DNA of 63,066 nt from Acidobacteriota bacterium (GTDB lineage Bacteria; Acidobacteriota; Blastocatellia; RBC074), in contig JACPYM010000018.1 of the NCBI GenBank assembly GCA_016196035.1, positions 1 to 63,066 of the forward strand, written 5' to 3'. How positions within the stretch are numbered: position 1 is the first letter of the stretch; the number at the start of each line of letters is the position of its first letter. A program made the translations under genes and the position numbers. The notes below the pieces were generated by a model, which was given only the letters and a program-made list of their open reading frames with translations, was not told the origin of the DNA and did no database searches. Shown piece by piece: positions 62,801 to 63,066 of the stretch.

Positions 62801-63066
62801 CCATCACGGCGACGGGCTTTGGGAATTGCACGGGCAGCCGCGTGTACAGCGGCACGCTGGCAGGCGGCACCTGTCCGGCGATCACGCTGTCGGATTTGCC
62901 AAGCGGCGCGCCGGGGCAGCTTTACAGCCAGGTCGTGACGGGCACGCCGAGCGCGACGTATGCATACACCGTGACGGCGGGCAGCGTGCCGCCGGGGCTG
63001 ACGTTCATCGCGGCGGGCGGCTTGTTGTACGGTTACCCGATGGCGGCGGGCACGTACAACTTCACG
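59866..63066 (+). CDS. large surface protein with He_PIG repeats, CSLREA motif and beta-helix (3' truncated by window)
   Basis: GAGGAGCAAA precedes the ATG at 59866; the frame is open to the window end, at least 1067 residues. After a signal peptide come two He_PIG domains (about 40-205), a CSLREA-type segment near 214-252 (SLDDTPDAAPGNGACADANG then CTLRAALLEANA), a right-handed beta-helix (about 255-545) with repeating LTNVTIAGNTAN/GGGLRN turns, a choice-of-anchor Q-like block (DIGAVEAS, near 550), a Big_1-like Ig domain (about 565-650) and at least five further He_PIG domains. It would form a long surface fibre or adhesin. The gene is 70 bases after the previous one on the same strand, and probably in one operon with it. 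The true end is not visible. Confidence 0.88.
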   Translation, partial: MMNRILLRLSLTTLLLATATLGSSWFNRHGAAARTNCAALAFDTVALPAGTINQPYSAALESSGGVGPYQFTKLTGTLPNGVTLNVNGTFSGTPIQPGTFNLTVQTQDANGCSGAQDFSLQVNCQTITVSAPANNAGLVNAPFSAQFTQSGGSGTTTFNTTSNLPNGLTLAPSGTVSGTPTQAGSFPLTVKATAANGCLGTANYTLTINPCPASFTVNSLDDTPDAAPGNGACADANGQCTLRAALLEANAIPACAPLTINFSVTGAINPATALPALDHPNLTISGPGAQVLSIARPGNAPNFRLFFINGGKTVTLSGLTIAGGFDNNGGGLRNEGALTLRRVVIRGNGAFENGGGIRNGGTLTLTDSTLAHNSATGAFNEGGGLYNAGTATVSNTTIEANAALSGGGALTTPDSALTLTNVTIAGNTANTGGGLRNTGGAAATTLRNTIVAANANNATVPDVAGAFTSAGNNLIGNAGTATGFNAAGDQTGTGAALRDPLLAPLGDYGGTTPARTLLPGSPAINAGTVSGAPANDQRNVARPQNGAVDIGAVEASFALAATGGTPQSALLSTPFAAPLQATLTENGFPLSGVTLTFSAPGSGPSATFPNGNTATTNASGQAGVSVTANQLLGSYAVQAAAAGVASANFNLTNFCPLITLAPAILPNAVINTAYPPTLSATPALAYTFAVTSGLLPAGLVLNANGSFSGVPAQGGVFSFRVTATAFGVCGGFRDYVLLVECPALTLAPASLPGGVVGAAYNQTVSALPAGAYSYGVTGGALPAGLALNAATGVISGVPSTGGTFSFRVAATAGSCSGVRDYTVVIGCTGLSFTPPPLAAGTAGTAYAQTIGVSPAGSYNFALVAGSLPSGLTLNATTGVLSGWPSLTGSYNFTLKVTATNGCFATQDYTLTINCPSIALAALPPPALNTPYNQTLAATPAGGNYSYAVTSGALPAGLVVNSATGIVNGTPTVAGTFNFTITATGFGNCTGSRVYSGTLAGGTCPAITLSDLPSGAPGQLYSQVVTGTPSATYAYTVTAGSVPPGLTFIAAGGLLYGYPMAAGTYNFT

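Overview
The window looks like chromosomal DNA from a member of the Acidobacteriota, probably a Blastocatellia-type soil or sediment bacterium. This is inferred from gene content, not from a marker gene. The supporting features are a GC-rich genome with long antisense open frames, an Oar-like TonB receptor with a carboxypeptidase-regulatory N-terminus, a CadC-like winged helix fused to a TolB-type propeller, DUF1592/DUF1552/DUF1553 proteins with heme c motifs, F420-type LLM oxidoreductases, many exported hydrolases, and heavy seeding of intergenic DNA with palindromic repeats. I saw no rRNA, tRNA, CRISPR array or complete insertion sequence.

Layout. 1-7.9 kb: exported alpha/beta hydrolases around a cytochrome c-PQQ propeller dehydrogenase of the polyvinyl-alcohol-dehydrogenase type, ending with a zinc alcohol dehydrogenase. 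8-10.7 kb: an RMD1/DUF155 membrane-protein pair, then a REP-associated tyrosine transposase (RAYT) bracketed by its likely REP sequences. 10.8-13.7 kb: a large CHAT protease-NB-ARC-TPR protein of the bacterial NLR type. 14.3-19.6 kb: a DUF1592 cytochrome, a brnTA toxin-antitoxin pair lying between two copies of the DUF1592 3' end, and a two-gene MNIO (DUF692) modification operon. 20-32.3 kb: an LLM oxidoreductase, a 520-bp nested palindrome, a BamA-like outer-membrane protein, a PqaA-like protein, a DUF1552 protein, a 2-hydroxyacid dehydrogenase and an OmpA-family protein. 33-39.6 kb: a giant TonB receptor and then an AT-rich island of two convergent membrane-anchored genes I do not recognise. 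39.8-47.2 kb: carboxylesterase, amidohydrolase (with a duplicated 3' fragment), xisI/xisH and a DUF1553 cytochrome that carries three repeat elements in frame. 47.6-52.5 kb: ECF sigma factor with a STAS protein, an SDR, and a four-gene heme/Rieske membrane redox operon. 52.5-63 kb: an AlkZ-like protein, the winged-helix/TolB regulator, a small Zn-knuckle/HTH protein and three large exported Ig/He_PIG/beta-helix surface proteins, the last running off the window.

How it fits together. Most genes serve outer-membrane uptake and periplasmic or extracellular breakdown of organic matter: TonB receptor, esterases, amidohydrolase, quinohemoprotein and DUF159x/DUF155x proteins. Several small accessory modules are interleaved with this: CHAT-NLR, BrnTA, XisHI, MNIO, RAYT and the AT-rich island. 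Repeats are the unifying oddity. At least ten palindromic families occupy nearly every gap, supply stop codons to at least three genes and are translated inside one. The best candidates for undescribed biology are the MNIO operon, the CHAT-NLR with its small neighbour, the AT-rich pair at 37.4-39.6 kb, and the recurring motif of a duplicated gene 3' end beside an accessory module or paralog.
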